A DNA stretch of 64,000 nucleotides, taken from assembly GCF_002302635.1 (NCBI RefSeq), contig NZ_CP022387.1:2728001-2792000 (forward strand), in the 5' to 3' direction. Every line of letters starts with the position of its first letter. Position 1 is the stretch's first letter. Shown here in pieces: positions 8,914 through 17,936 of this stretch. Source of the DNA: Capnocytophaga stomatis. GTDB taxonomy: Bacteria; Bacteroidota; Bacteroidia; Flavobacteriales; Flavobacteriaceae. The position numbers and the translations under genes are program-made. Below the pieces are notes generated by a model. That model had not been told where the DNA came from. It saw only the letters and a list, made by a program, of their open reading frames with translations, and searched no databases.

Positions 8914-9002
8914 TTGTTTATAATATTGTAAGATACAATTAGTTATGTGGCTGAAAAATTAAATATTCAAAAATTCAGTACATAAATAGAGGTATTAGCG
9001 AG

Positions 9003-9010
9003 CAAAAATA
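9003..9010 (-). promoter_or_regulatory. -7 promoter box for tgt
   Basis: TATTTTTG on the minus strand, 90 bases from the tgt ATG. This implies a leader of about 80 bases. Confidence 0.4.
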
Positions 9011-9231
9011 CAAATAAAATTGAATAATTCTTTAAAAAAGTAATTTCAATATTGATTTTATGCATTTTGAAACATTTAAAGATTGTTAATATCAGAACGA
9101 ATATTATTTTTTGCATTTTTAGTTATAATTGTAAGTAGCTAAAATGAAAATAATTCATTTATAATTGTTTATGTAGTTAGTAATTTCTCATTTTCGTGCT
9201 TTGTTTTTGGCGTCTTGAAGAAAATATTTTC

Positions 9232-9239
9232 TATCTTTG
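9232..9239 (+). promoter_or_regulatory. -7 promoter box
   Basis: TATCTTTG with a TTG at 9215-9217 at -33 spacing, 22 bases before the ATG at 9262. Confidence 0.6.
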
Positions 9240-9261
9240 CGGAATCTAACACAATTAGAAA

Positions 9262-10671
9262 ATGAAATATTTACTACTCATAACTTCGATATGGACGATG
9301 CTCTCGGTTTATTCATACAGCCAAACGCCTTCTCAGGAATTCAACATTAGGTATGAAACTTCCGTGCGGGGAGAAATGAAAATAATAGGAAATAATATCG
9401 TTAATAGGCAAGACAGGCGAAATAGTGCAAACGTTCCTTTTGATGACCGTTCCAACAAGGTGAAAATGAACGATGAGCTTGATATGCAATACATTGATAT
9501 TGATGATAATCCGGATACGTTTTCTTCAAGTAGTGCAAGTTTTTCCTTTGAAGATAAAGAAAATGCAAAAGTGATTTACGCCGGACTTTATTGGACGGCA
9601 ACCTATCCGTATGCTTTAGGAGTGCTTAAAGGGAAAAATTACAAAGCTAAAAAATCAAATCGTGAATTTGCTGATAATGTGCTGATTAAAATTCCGTCAA
9701 GCGAGAAATATCTATCAGTAAAAGGAGAACTTATTTTCGATGGAATTGAGGATTCCTCATTGGAAGGAGTGGCTCCGTACGTTTACTATGCTGATGTATC
9801 TCAATTACTTACAGAATCTTCAATGGTAGAAGGAGAATACACGGTGGCTAATATAAGAGCTGCAAATGGTCATATTGCGGGAGGCGTTGCGGCAGGTTGG
9901 GCTTTGGTACTGGTTTATGAGAGTTTGGAAAGTAGTGAGAAAAAAATCATAACCTATGATGGCTTTTCAATTATTAATAATAAGCCTAAAACGTTTAATT
10001 TCAGCGGATTTTTAACTCCAAAAGAAAATGCTTTTCACACTAAAGTTTTGGGAGCTGTGTTAGAAGGTGATTTTAGTATAGCAGGAGATAAAGTTATGAT
10101 TTACAATCCGATAACTGAAGTTTCTTTGGATTTGGAAACAGAAACTCGTTCTCCGAGAAATTTCTTCAATAGTGGAATTACGGAAAATAATACTTTTGTA
10201 ACAAGCAGAAATCCGGCAAGTAAAAATACGTTAGGTTTTGATATTTTTAGTTTTGATATTCCTAATGAAAATCAATTACTTATCCCGAATGGAACAAGTT
10301 CATTGGATTTGACGTTCACACGAAGTGCAGACCAGTATTATCTGTTTCTCACTGCATTACAAATAGAAAATATTCGCAAAGAAATGGACGAGAATCAATT
10401 TTCGGAAACAGATTCAGAAAATTCCAATTTTAAATATTATGTGGTTGTGGGAGTGTATATAAATCATCATAATACGCTGAAACAAATAGAAAAACTTAAA
10501 AAATTAGGATACGAAGCACATACAATTTATAATGAAGACCGAAATCTCAACTATATTTATATTGAAAAATATGACACTTACAAGGAAGCTTCGTTAAAAG
10601 CAGAGGAAGTTAAAGCGATAGCCAATATCCCTGATACTTGGGTGCTAAAAATGGAAGATTTATCAGAATAA
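9262..10671 (+). CDS. secreted adhesin-like protein with C-terminal SPOR domain
   Basis: 469 residues. A signal peptide (about residues 1-20, ending in YSYSQ) is followed by a beta-rich region. Its segments NDELDMQYIDIDDNP and KVIYAGLYW resemble the N-terminal module of very large Bacteroidetes surface or gliding-associated proteins. Residues about 392-467 (KYYVVVGVYINHHNTLKQI onward) look like a SPOR peptidoglycan-binding domain. The pairing suggests a periplasmic or envelope protein tethered to the cell wall rather than a large exported adhesin. No T9SS C-terminal sorting signal is seen. Function unknown. Confidence 0.75.
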   Translation: MKYLLLITSIWTMLSVYSYSQTPSQEFNIRYETSVRGEMKIIGNNIVNRQDRRNSANVPFDDRSNKVKMNDELDMQYIDIDDNPDTFSSSSASFSFEDKENAKVIYAGLYWTATYPYALGVLKGKNYKAKKSNREFADNVLIKIPSSEKYLSVKGELIFDGIEDSSLEGVAPYVYYADVSQLLTESSMVEGEYTVANIRAANGHIAGGVAAGWALVLVYESLESSEKKIITYDGFSIINNKPKTFNFSGFLTPKENAFHTKVLGAVLEGDFSIAGDKVMIYNPITEVSLDLETETRSPRNFFNSGITENNTFVTSRNPASKNTLGFDIFSFDIPNENQLLIPNGTSSLDLTFTRSADQYYLFLTALQIENIRKEMDENQFSETDSENSNFKYYVVVGVYINHHNTLKQIEKLKKLGYEAHTIYNEDRNLNYIYIEKYDTYKEASLKAEEVKAIANIPDTWVLKMEDLSE

Positions 10672-10682
10672 AATTATTATTG

Positions 10683-10690
10683 TATTTTTG
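10683..10690 (+). promoter_or_regulatory. -7 promoter box for queE
   Basis: TATTTTTG followed by C, 20 bases before the queE ATG at 10711. Confidence 0.6.
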
Positions 10691-10710
10691 CACCGCAATA
10701 ATTGTTTACA

Positions 10711-11343
10711 ATGTTAGATAAAGAAACACAAAAAGCTGTGGAAAAAGGAGAAATGCTTCCGTTGATGGAGGCATTTTATACGATTCAAGGGGAGGGATAC
10801 CATAAAGGGTCAGCTGCTTATTTTATTCGTGTAGGAGGCTGTGATGTAGGTTGTCACTGGTGCGATGTCAAAGAAAGTTGGGATGCCGAAAAACATCCTC
10901 CAACGCATATAGATACAATTGTAAGTGAGGCTGTCAAATACTCCAAAACGATTGTAATTACTGGAGGAGAACCACTAATGTGGAATATGTTTCCTTTAAC
11001 TGAAAAACTAAAAGAGAATGGAGTAAAAACACATATTGAAACATCTGGTTCTCATCCGCTTACAGGCGTTTGGGATTGGATTTGTTTGTCGCCTAAGAAA
11101 ATGAAATTGCCAACTCCTGAAATTTTTAAAGAAGCTGATGAATTGAAGATAATTGTTTACAATAATCACGATTTTATTTTTGCTGAAGAAATGGCTTCAA
11201 AAGTGTCGGATAAATGTATTTTGTATTTGCAACCGGAGTGGAGTAGACGCGAAAAAGTGATTCCCGAGATTGTGGATTTTGTGATGAAAAATCCTAAGTG
11301 GAAAGTTTCTCTTCAAACACATAAATATTTAAATATTCCTTAG
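10711..11343 (+). CDS. queE: 7-carboxy-7-deazaguanine synthase
   Basis: Radical SAM enzyme that contracts the ring of 6-carboxy-tetrahydropterin to 7-carboxy-7-deazaguanine, the precursor of preQ0 for queuosine. 210 residues from the ATG at 10711; an upstream TTG at 10702 adds three residues and is less likely because it crowds the promoter. The N-terminal EAFYTIQGEGYHKG loop, the GGCDVGCHWCD cluster motif (CxxxCxxC) and the TGGEPLMW SAM-binding motif are typical. It functions with tgt nearby. Confidence 0.93.
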   Translation: MLDKETQKAVEKGEMLPLMEAFYTIQGEGYHKGSAAYFIRVGGCDVGCHWCDVKESWDAEKHPPTHIDTIVSEAVKYSKTIVITGGEPLMWNMFPLTEKLKENGVKTHIETSGSHPLTGVWDWICLSPKKMKLPTPEIFKEADELKIIVYNNHDFIFAEEMASKVSDKCILYLQPEWSRREKVIPEIVDFVMKNPKWKVSLQTHKYLNIP

Positions 11344-11499
11344 TAATTAAGAGGTTATCCAAATTTTATTATTTTGATTAAATACCATTGGAAAAATTTG
11401 TCAATTGTTAAATTTTAAGATTTTTTTTGATACTATTTTTAATAGTATTACTTTTACGGCCTTATTTTACACTAATATAAATTTAAGTTAATACATTTT

Positions 11500-14262
11500 A
11501 TGGAAAAATTTGTACTCTATCTTCCATTAGTCCTTGCAATTTTTGGACTTATTTTTATGATTATCAAAGCTTTGTGGATTAATAAGCAAACCACAGGCAA
11601 CGAAAAAATGCAGAGTATTTCTGAAAAAATTCAGGAAGGAGCTTTGGCTTTTTTGAATGCAGAGTATCGTATTTTGGCTATTTTCGTGGTAATCGCCTCA
11701 GTGGCTCTTTTTATAGTTTCCCGAATGGTTGAAACCTCACATTGGCTTATTGTTGTGGCTTTTGTTTTTGGGGCTTTATTTTCGGCTTTGGCAGGAAACA
11801 TCGGTATGCGAATTGCCACTAAATCAAATGTTCGCACTACAGAAGCAGCTCGTACCAGCCTTCCGAAAGCTTTGAAAGTTTCTTTCGGTGGAGGAACCGT
11901 AATGGGGTTGGGAGTTGCAGGCTTGGCTGTACTTGGGCTAAGTTTGTTTTTCATTATTTTTGTTAATGTTTTCTTACAAGGGAGCAAAAGTTTTTATGAC
12001 GAAATGACTATCGTTTTGGAGGCTTTGGCAGGATTTTCACTTGGTGCTGAATCCATTGCACTTTTTGCTCGTGTTGGTGGGGGTATTTATACAAAGGCAG
12101 CTGACGTTGGTGCGGATTTGGTAGGAAAAGTAGAAGCCGGAATCCCTGAAGACGACCCTCGAAATCCGGCAACTATTGCTGATAACGTGGGAGATAACGT
12201 GGGAGACGTAGCAGGTATGGGAGCTGACCTTTTTGGGTCGTACGTGGCTACTGTGTTGGCTTCGATGGTATTGGGAAATTATATCATTAAAGATATTACA
12301 GAAGCAACGGGCGTTGCTTATTCGGATAATTTTGACGGATTAGGACCTATTTTACTTCCGCTTGTAATTGCCGGAGTGGGGGTTATTGCTTCTATCGTGG
12401 GAACATTTTTTGTAAGCATCAAAAATAACGAGGCTAAAGAAAAGCAAGTACAACAGTCATTAAATATGGGTAACTATGTGGCTTTGGCTTTGACATTGAT
12501 TTCTTGCTGGTTCTTAATTGATATGATGTTACCGGAAACTATCCAGATGAAGTTTTTTGGTGAAGGAGTGAAAAGCATTCCAAGTAGTAACGTTTTCTTT
12601 GCTACTGTGGTTGGTTTGGCTGTTGGTTTATTGATATCTGCTTTTACAGAATATTTTACAGCTTTGGGTAAAAAACCGGTTTTGAATATCGTTCAGAATT
12701 CATCAACCGGTGCCGCAACTAACATTATTGCAGGTTTGGCAACAGGGATGAAATCAACGTTCTCTTCTGTTTTGCTTTTTGCTGTGGCAATTTGGGGTTC
12801 TTATGAATTAGCTGGTTTCTACGGAGTTGCGATTGCTGCTTCGGCGATGATGGCTACTACGGCAATGCAGTTAGCTATTGATGCTTTCGGACCGATTGCA
12901 GACAATGCGGGAGGTATTGCCGAAATGAGCGAATTACCAAAGGAAGTGCGTCAACGCACCGATATTTTAGATTCGGTAGGGAATACAACAGCTGCGGTTG
13001 GTAAAGGATTTGCTATTGCATCGGCAGCGCTTACAGCATTGGCTTTGTTCGCGGCATACGTAACTTTCACAGGTATTGACGGAATTAACATTTTCAAGGC
13101 TGACGTTTTAGCGGCTCTTTTCATCGGAGGTATGATTCCTGTTGTTTTCTCTGCTTTGGCTATGCAATCGGTAGGAAAGGCAGCGATGGATATGGTTCAA
13201 GAAGTTCGTCGTCAGTTCCGTGAAATCCCTGGTATTATGGAAGGTAAAGGCACTCCTGAATATGGAAAATGTGTTGATATTTCAACCAAAGCAGCACTTC
13301 GTGAGATGATGCTTCCCGGTGCGATTACTATCGTTACACCTATAATAATAGGCTTCGTGATGGGAGCAGAGGCTTTGGGTGCATATATGGCGGGCGTTGC
13401 TGTGTCAGGGGTTCTTTGGGCTATTTTCCAAAACAACGCAGGTGGAGCTTGGGATAACGCTAAAAAATCTTTTGAAGCAGGTGTTGAAATCAACGGACAA
13501 ATGACTTACAAAGGTTCTGACGCTCATAAAGCAGCTGTAACCGGTGATACTGTGGGAGATCCTTTCAAAGATACATCAGGACCTTCAATGAACATTTTAA
13601 TCAAATTGACTTGTTTGGTGGGCTTGGTCATCGCTCCGATTTTGGGAGGACACACATCAACTGCAAGTAATTCTGAATCAACTAAAGTTGAAATGAAAGA
13701 AGAGGCTATGCAAGCCGCTCAAATAGAAAATACGGAAGATAATTCGGATAAGGAGTTGTTAGATGCTTACGGAAATTACAAATATGATGTAGGAGAGGTT
13801 TCTGCACTTAGCTTGCCGGATAACAACGGACTTCAAGTAGGTTTGAATTCTTCTGAAAGAAAGATTGTCAATTTGTTGTTAGATGAAAATTTCGATGTAG
13901 AAAGAGATGCAAAACAGAATTGGATTACCCTTGATAGGACTTACTTTAAATCAGGAAGTGACGAATTAACATCTGATTCTGAGGCACAATTGATAAACAT
14001 AGTTACAATTCTGAAAGCTTTTCCTAAAGCAGGGCTTCGCGTTGGCGGATATACTGATAATTCGGGAGATGCTCAAAAAAATATCGAATTATCAAAAAGA
14101 CGTGCCGAGTCCGTAAAGTCAAAATTAGTAGCTTTGGGAGCAAATGAATCTCAATTGAGTGCAGAGGGCTACGGAGACAAACATCCTATCTGTCCTGAAA
14201 ACGATACGCCTGAATGTAGAGCAAAAAACAGACGTGTTGATGTTCGATTGTTTGCTAAATAA
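11500..14262 (+). CDS. hppA: membrane-bound pyrophosphatase fused to OmpA domain
   Basis: Ion-pumping pyrophosphatase that couples PPi hydrolysis to Na+ or H+ export. Residues 1 to about 735 are the multi-helix mPPase. The catalytic [11 protein letters not shown] motif, the [20 protein letters not shown] loop and the later [12 protein letters not shown] motif are intact. The [13 protein letters not shown] segment has Ala where K+-independent enzymes have Lys, so it should be the K+-dependent class; pump ion not resolved. An acidic linker leads to about residues 810-920, an OmpA_C domain ([29 protein letters not shown]) with the Asp and Arg that bind peptidoglycan. mPPase C-termini face the periplasm, so this topology is consistent. 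Total length 920 against about 700-750 normally. Confidence 0.95.
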   Translation: MEKFVLYLPLVLAIFGLIFMIIKALWINKQTTGNEKMQSISEKIQEGALAFLNAEYRILAIFVVIASVALFIVSRMVETSHWLIVVAFVFGALFSALAGNIGMRIATKSNVRTTEAARTSLPKALKVSFGGGTVMGLGVAGLAVLGLSLFFIIFVNVFLQGSKSFYDEMTIVLEALAGFSLGAESIALFARVGGGIYTKAADVGADLVGKVEAGIPEDDPRNPATIADNVGDNVGDVAGMGADLFGSYVATVLASMVLGNYIIKDITEATGVAYSDNFDGLGPILLPLVIAGVGVIASIVGTFFVSIKNNEAKEKQVQQSLNMGNYVALALTLISCWFLIDMMLPETIQMKFFGEGVKSIPSSNVFFATVVGLAVGLLISAFTEYFTALGKKPVLNIVQNSSTGAATNIIAGLATGMKSTFSSVLLFAVAIWGSYELAGFYGVAIAASAMMATTAMQLAIDAFGPIADNAGGIAEMSELPKEVRQRTDILDSVGNTTAAVGKGFAIASAALTALALFAAYVTFTGIDGINIFKADVLAALFIGGMIPVVFSALAMQSVGKAAMDMVQEVRRQFREIPGIMEGKGTPEYGKCVDISTKAALREMMLPGAITIVTPIIIGFVMGAEALGAYMAGVAVSGVLWAIFQNNAGGAWDNAKKSFEAGVEINGQMTYKGSDAHKAAVTGDTVGDPFKDTSGPSMNILIKLTCLVGLVIAPILGGHTSTASNSESTKVEMKEEAMQAAQIENTEDNSDKELLDAYGNYKYDVGEVSALSLPDNNGLQVGLNSSERKIVNLLLDENFDVERDAKQNWITLDRTYFKSGSDELTSDSEAQLINIVTILKAFPKAGLRVGGYTDNSGDAQKNIELSKRRAESVKSKLVALGANESQLSAEGYGDKHPICPENDTPECRAKNRRVDVRLFAK

Positions 14263-14285
14263 TTAAAAAGGTAAATAGAAATAAG

Positions 14286-14323
14286 AAAAGTACAGAGTTT
14301 AAAATAAACTTTGTACTTTTTCT
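14286..14323 (+). terminator. terminator of hppA
   Basis: Long hairpin AAAAGTACAGAGTTT / AAACTTTGTACTTTT with an AT loop and one G-T pair, followed by a T-rich run. Confidence 0.7.
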
Positions 14324-14618
14324 TTTTTAGGGAAATTAGAAATTTCAAAAATCACTAAAAAACTTTCTCAATTTATCAAATCAGGAAGAAATTAAGTGAA
14401 AGCTGCTTTCTTTTTTAAAGAATATTGCAAAGAAATTTTCCATTTGAGATATTGTTATTTTGCCGAAAATGTATAATTTTTTCTACAACAAAAATTTTCT
14501 GAAAAAAGTGTGTAAATTTTCTTTATTGTAAAATATTGAAAATAAATATGATGAAAAAAAATGTAAAAAAATCATTAAAAAAACTTCAAATTTATTTGCA
14601 CAAGAAAAAATAACATTC

Positions 14619-14626
14619 TATATTTG
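14619..14626 (+). promoter_or_regulatory. tRNA cluster promoter (-7 box)
   Basis: TATATTTG at -7 with TTTG at 14595-14598 at the correct -33 spacing. Both elements match the Bacteroidetes consensus; the tRNA starts about 40 bases downstream. Confidence 0.65.
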
Positions 14627-14666
14627 CACTCGCAAAACAGAAACAAAGACGTTCACAACAAATAAA

Positions 14667-14750
14667 GGAGAGGTGCCGGAGTGGTAACGGAGCAGATTGC
14701 TAATCTGTCATCGGGTAACCGATGCCTGGGTTCGAGTCCCAGTCTCTCCG
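14667..14750 (+). tRNA. tRNA-Ser (anticodon GCU)
   Basis: A 7-bp acceptor stem (GGAGAGG with TCTCTCC, last pair G-T), an anticodon stem enclosing loop TTGCTAA with anticodon GCT, a long variable arm, and the T arm GGGTTCGAGTCCC are all visible. Length 84 with discriminator G. CCA is not encoded. It reads AGC and AGU codons. Confidence 0.95.
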
Positions 14751-14768
14751 CATCAAAATAAAAATTCT

Positions 14769-14843
14769 CGGGGCGTAGCGTAGTCCGGTCATCGCGCCTG
14801 GTTTGGGACCAGGAGGTCGCAGGTTCGAATCCTGCCGCCCCGA
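14769..14843 (+). tRNA. tRNA-Pro (anticodon UGG)
   Basis: Acceptor CGGGGCG pairs perfectly with CGCCCCG. The anticodon stem CCTGG/CCAGG encloses TTTGGGA with anticodon TGG. T loop TTCGAAT, discriminator A, CCA not encoded. Confidence 0.95.
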
Positions 14844-14913
14844 CTGAAGAATAAAATATATTTCACAAATGTTTCAATATTGCATTTTGGGAATATATTT
14901 TTTTGGTTAAAGG

Positions 14914-14987
14914 GGTCACGTAGCTCAGCTGGATAGAGCATCTGCCTTCTAAGCAGACGGTCGCAGGTTCGAATCCTGCCGTGATCA
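14914..14987 (+). tRNA. tRNA-Arg (anticodon UCU)
   Basis: Acceptor GGTCACG pairs with CGTGATC (one G-T). The anticodon stem TCTGC/GCAGA encloses CTTCTAA with anticodon TCT. The T arm is identical to that of the preceding tRNA-Pro. CCA is not encoded. It reads AGA and AGG. Confidence 0.95.
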
Positions 14988-15027
14988 CGAGAATTTGTTT
15001 CATTTTGTATTAAAATTTATGTTCAGG

Positions 15028-15060
15028 TAACGCAGGGCGAAAGTCCTGCGTTATTTTTTT
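15028..15060 (+). terminator. terminator of the tRNA cluster
   Basis: GC-rich hairpin TAACGCAGG / CCTGCGTTA with an 8-base loop (15028-15053), followed by seven T. Confidence 0.85.
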
Positions 15061-15081
15061 GTGTTTCTAATTTATGAATCT

Positions 15082-15089
15082 TATCTTTG
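15082..15089 (+). promoter_or_regulatory. -7 promoter box for the GH110 gene
   Basis: TATCTTTG followed by C, 24 bases before the ATG at 15114 and directly after the tRNA terminator. Confidence 0.6.
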
Positions 15090-15113
15090 CACAGCAATTA
15101 AAAAAATAAACCA

Positions 15114-16940
15114 ATGAAAAACTGTTTTTATGTTCTACTCGTTGCTGTGGGCTTGATGGCAAGCTGTGCAGTTAAGCAGTCACAAACATTACAAGTGGCG
15201 GAAGAAACCCAAAACTATTCTCCCGTTATCAAAAATGAAATAGAAAGAATTGCGGGAAACCAAGATTCCAAAAAAAGTATCATTTTGCAAAAGGGAGTTT
15301 ATCACTTCTATCCTGAAGGAAGCCACGAAAAAACGCTTTACATTTCCAACCACGACCAAAACAATCCTAAAAAAGTTGCCTTCTATTTGGAGAATCTTCA
15401 AAATGTAACCATTGACGGTAACGGAAGTGAGTTCATCTTTCACGGAACGATGATTCCTTTCGTTGTTAAGAATTGCCAAAATGTAGTTCTTAAGAATTTT
15501 TCAATAGACTTTGAAAATCCGCATCTAAGGCAATTGGAAATTCTGGAAGTAGATAAAGAAAATAATATTACCATAGCAGAATTACACCCGAGGCAAAATT
15601 ACCAAATAGAAAATGATAAACTAATACTTTTTGGAGAAGACTATAAAATCAGTCCGATAGTTGCAATGGCTTTCAGAGAAGATGGAAAACTTACATATCA
15701 ACGTGGAGATGTTGATTTTACACCTCGAAAAGTAAGTGAGCTTCGTCCTGATGTGTTAAAGATAGAAGGCTGGCAACAAAATCCATTTACAGAAGTAGGC
15801 GAGAGGTTTGCTTTACGCACGTATAATCGTCCTGCACCTGGAATTGTACTTGATTATTGCAAAAATACACGTATCGAAAACGTAAAAGTACATTACGCTT
15901 GGGGAATGGGACTATTAGCTCAGCTTTCGGAAGATATAATACTCGATAAGTTTTCTGTCTGTTTAAAAGAAAATGATTCTCGATACTTCACTACACAAGC
16001 CGATGCAACTCATTTTTCTGCCTGCAAAGGGTTTATACGTTCCGAGAACGGTTTGTATGAAGGAATGGCAGATGATGCAATTAACGTACACGGAACGTAT
16101 CTTAAAGTAATCGAGCGGACAAATGAAAACACTGTTAAGGCACGTTATATGCATCATCAGGCTTGGGGATTTTTGTGGGGAGAAGTAGGCGATGAGGTTC
16201 AGTTCATTTCCTCAAACACAATGGACTTGGTGGATAACAAAATCTACAAGATAAAAAGCATTAAAGCAGTGGATAAGCCTTCGGAATTTGGTGCTAAGGT
16301 GTTCGAAATCTCGTTTAATGAGAATATCCCTCAGGAAATTGATCCAAGCAAGCCTTTCGGAATTGAAAACCTAACGTGGACGCCCGAAGTTATCTTCAGC
16401 AACAACGTAATCAGGAATAACAGAGCTCGCGGAGCGTTGTTCAGCACGCCCAAAAAGGTGGTTTGCGAGAAAAACCTGTTTGACCACACGCACGGAGCTG
16501 CGATTTTGCTTTGCGGAGACTGCAACGGATGGTATGAAACAGGTGCTTGCCGAAATGTCATCATCAGAAATAACAAATTCATCAATGCTTTAACGGCAAG
16601 ATATCAGTTTACGAACGCCGTCATTTCAATTTATCCTGAAATCCCGAATTTAAAAGACCAAAAACAGTATTTCCATTCGGGGATTGTGATTGAGAACAAT
16701 GTTTTTGAGATGTTCGATGAGCCTATTTTGTACGCTAAGTCAGTGGATAATCTTATTTTTAAGAATAATAAAGTTATCAAAAACAAAGATTACGAGCCTT
16801 ATCACTGGAACAAGAATAAATTTTTATTCGAACACGTGAAAAATGTGACAATCAAAGGCAATCAGTTTGAAAAACCTCTTACTGAAGATGATATCAAATT
16901 GAATTTATCCAATAAAGAAGATGTAAATTGGAGCAAATAG
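15114..16940 (+). CDS. GH110-type alpha-1,3-galactosidase lipoprotein
   Basis: 608 residues. A lipoprotein signal with lipobox LMASC (Cys 18) anchors it in the envelope. The body is a right-handed parallel beta-helix with repeated ENLQNVTIDGNG / CQNVVLKNFS rungs. The segments TTQADATHFSACKG and LYEGMADDAINVHGTY match GH110 enzymes such as Bacteroides GlaA/GlaB, which release terminal alpha-1,3-galactose from blood group B or linear Gal-alpha-1,3-Gal. Asp residues in these segments are the likely catalytic ones. No acidic surface-export signal is obvious right after the Cys. B-specific versus linear specificity cannot be told. It is monocistronic, with its own promoter and terminator. Confidence 0.85.
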   Translation: MKNCFYVLLVAVGLMASCAVKQSQTLQVAEETQNYSPVIKNEIERIAGNQDSKKSIILQKGVYHFYPEGSHEKTLYISNHDQNNPKKVAFYLENLQNVTIDGNGSEFIFHGTMIPFVVKNCQNVVLKNFSIDFENPHLRQLEILEVDKENNITIAELHPRQNYQIENDKLILFGEDYKISPIVAMAFREDGKLTYQRGDVDFTPRKVSELRPDVLKIEGWQQNPFTEVGERFALRTYNRPAPGIVLDYCKNTRIENVKVHYAWGMGLLAQLSEDIILDKFSVCLKENDSRYFTTQADATHFSACKGFIRSENGLYEGMADDAINVHGTYLKVIERTNENTVKARYMHHQAWGFLWGEVGDEVQFISSNTMDLVDNKIYKIKSIKAVDKPSEFGAKVFEISFNENIPQEIDPSKPFGIENLTWTPEVIFSNNVIRNNRARGALFSTPKKVVCEKNLFDHTHGAAILLCGDCNGWYETGACRNVIIRNNKFINALTARYQFTNAVISIYPEIPNLKDQKQYFHSGIVIENNVFEMFDEPILYAKSVDNLIFKNNKVIKNKDYEPYHWNKNKFLFEHVKNVTIKGNQFEKPLTEDDIKLNLSNKEDVNWSK

Positions 16941-16972
16941 ATTTCTTCAGATAAAGTAAATATCTTTTACAT

Positions 16973-17022
16973 AAAAACTTTGTTATAAAATGTTTAAAAG
17001 TACATTTATAACAAAGTTTTTT
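16973..17022 (+). terminator. terminator of the GH110 gene
   Basis: Stem AAAACTTTGTTATAAA / TTTATAACAAAGTTTT around a 15-base loop, followed by T. Confidence 0.7.
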
Positions 17023-17037
17023 ATTTGTATTTTGTTT

Positions 17038-17394
17038 CTTCCCACTTGGAATTTATCTCTTCTCACTTGGAATTTGTCTCTTCCTACTTGGAATTTGTTT
17101 CATTCTACTTGGAATTTATCTCTTCCCACTTGAAATTTGTTTTTTCCCACTTGGATTTTGTTTCATTCTATTTGGAATTTGTTTCATTCCACTTGGAATT
17201 TGTCTATTCCCACTTGGAATTTGTCTCTTCCTACTTGGAATTTGTATCTTCCTACTTGGAATTTGTCTCTTCCCACTTGGGATTTGTTTCATTCCACTTG
17301 GAATTTATCTCTTCCCACTTGGAATTTATCTCTTCCCACTTGGGATTTGTTTCTTCTCACTTGTAACTTGTCTCTTTTTACTTGTATCTTTCAT
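17038..17394. repeat. 21-bp degenerate tandem repeat, 17 units
   Basis: Consecutive 21-base units of the form CTTCCCACTTGGAATTTGTCT fill 17038-17394, with a degraded 18th unit after it. The core ACTTGGAATTT is best kept. Variation concentrates at the third base (T/C), at CTT versus CAT, and at GTTT versus GTCT or ATCT. The last two units are most diverged. No insertion breaks the phase in 17 units. It lies between two terminators, so it is probably not part of an mRNA. Confidence 0.95.
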
Positions 17395-17426
17395 CCTTCT
17401 ACTTCGTTTTTACAATTTTACAAAAG

Positions 17427-17482
17427 AAAAATCCTTCAAAGAATGAATAAATAAAGTATATTCACGTCGATGAAGGATTTTT
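17427..17482 (-). terminator. possible terminator downstream of 17514-17822
   Basis: Arms AAAAATCCTTCA (17427-17438) and TGAAGGATTTTT (17471-17482) are perfectly complementary but enclose a 32-base loop. Placement suits the end of the minus-strand gene that stops at 17514. Confidence 0.45.
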
Positions 17483-17513
17483 ATAGATGAATAAGAACAA
17501 AATTTTGTAGGAA

Positions 17514-17822
17514 TCACTTCTTGTCATTGATTCCGAATTTCTTCCACACAACGATATCAATGTCAATCTTCACTCTTTTTCGGATATCATTGTAGGATAC
17601 CTCCATTTCCTTAGTTTTTTTGTTAATAAGGTTAGTGAGTTGCTTTGCTTCTGCCTTTGCACTCTCTTTTTGACTGTTGAGGCTCTCTAATTCCGCTTTG
17701 AATTTCTCTAATTTAACAATGCTTTCCTCTGTAACACCGGCAGGAAGATTGTCTTTAAACTGTTTTAATCCGTCAATTAGAAGTTGTAACTGAACTAATT
17801 TCTCTGCAAAAGATTTAGCCAT
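17514..17822 (-). CDS. small coiled-coil hypothetical protein
   Basis: 102 residues, cytoplasmic, with no signal or TM segment. Residues about 35-75 (LEKFKAELESLNSQKESA onward) are a charged amphipathic helix likely to form a coiled coil. The C-terminus is basic (DIRKRVKIDID, WKKFGINDKK). It looks like a structural or adhesive helper in Bacteroidetes, but I recognise no named family. Single gene with its own -7 box. Confidence 0.65.
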   Translation of the reverse strand: MAKSFAEKLVQLQLLIDGLKQFKDNLPAGVTEESIVKLEKFKAELESLNSQKESAKAEAKQLTNLINKKTKEMEVSYNDIRKRVKIDIDIVVWKKFGINDKK

Positions 17823-17845
17823 AATGTTAAGTGTTTAGAATTGAA

Positions 17846-17853
17846 CAAATTTA
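17846..17853 (-). promoter_or_regulatory. -7 promoter box
   Basis: TAAATTTG on the minus strand, 24 bases from the ATG at 17822. Confidence 0.45.
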
Positions 17854-17936
17854 TTCTTTATTATTCAGAAAAACAAATTTTTATGATAATTTTAATTCTT
17901 GCAGATGTTTCCTAAAAGTAAAAACAAATCACTTAT

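Larger units (their letters stand above)
8914..9261. other. divergent intergenic region, 348 bp
   Basis: AT-rich spacer between tgt (minus) and the secreted SPOR protein (plus). It holds a -7 box for each direction, at 9003-9010 and 9232-9239. I see no ORF or hairpin. Confidence 0.6.
14263..14666. other. intergenic region between hppA and tRNA cluster
   Basis: About 400 bases, very AT-rich. It contains the hppA terminator at its start and the tRNA promoter near its end. No ORF was recognised in the middle. Confidence 0.6.
16941..17513. other. gene-free stretch with tandem repeats
   Basis: About 570 bases after the GH110 gene holding its terminator, the 21-bp repeat array and a second hairpin. 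Open frames inside the array arise only because the period is a multiple of three. Confidence 0.7.

Noticed and set aside
17038-17394. Possible CRISPR array
   Set aside because: Units are directly contiguous without spacers and there are no cas genes; the same holds for 31132-31500.
17025-17454. Two overlapping repetitive ORFs of 113 and 105 codons in the tandem array
   Set aside because: They exist only because 21 bases is seven codons; no start with a ribosome site or promoter, and they sit between terminators.
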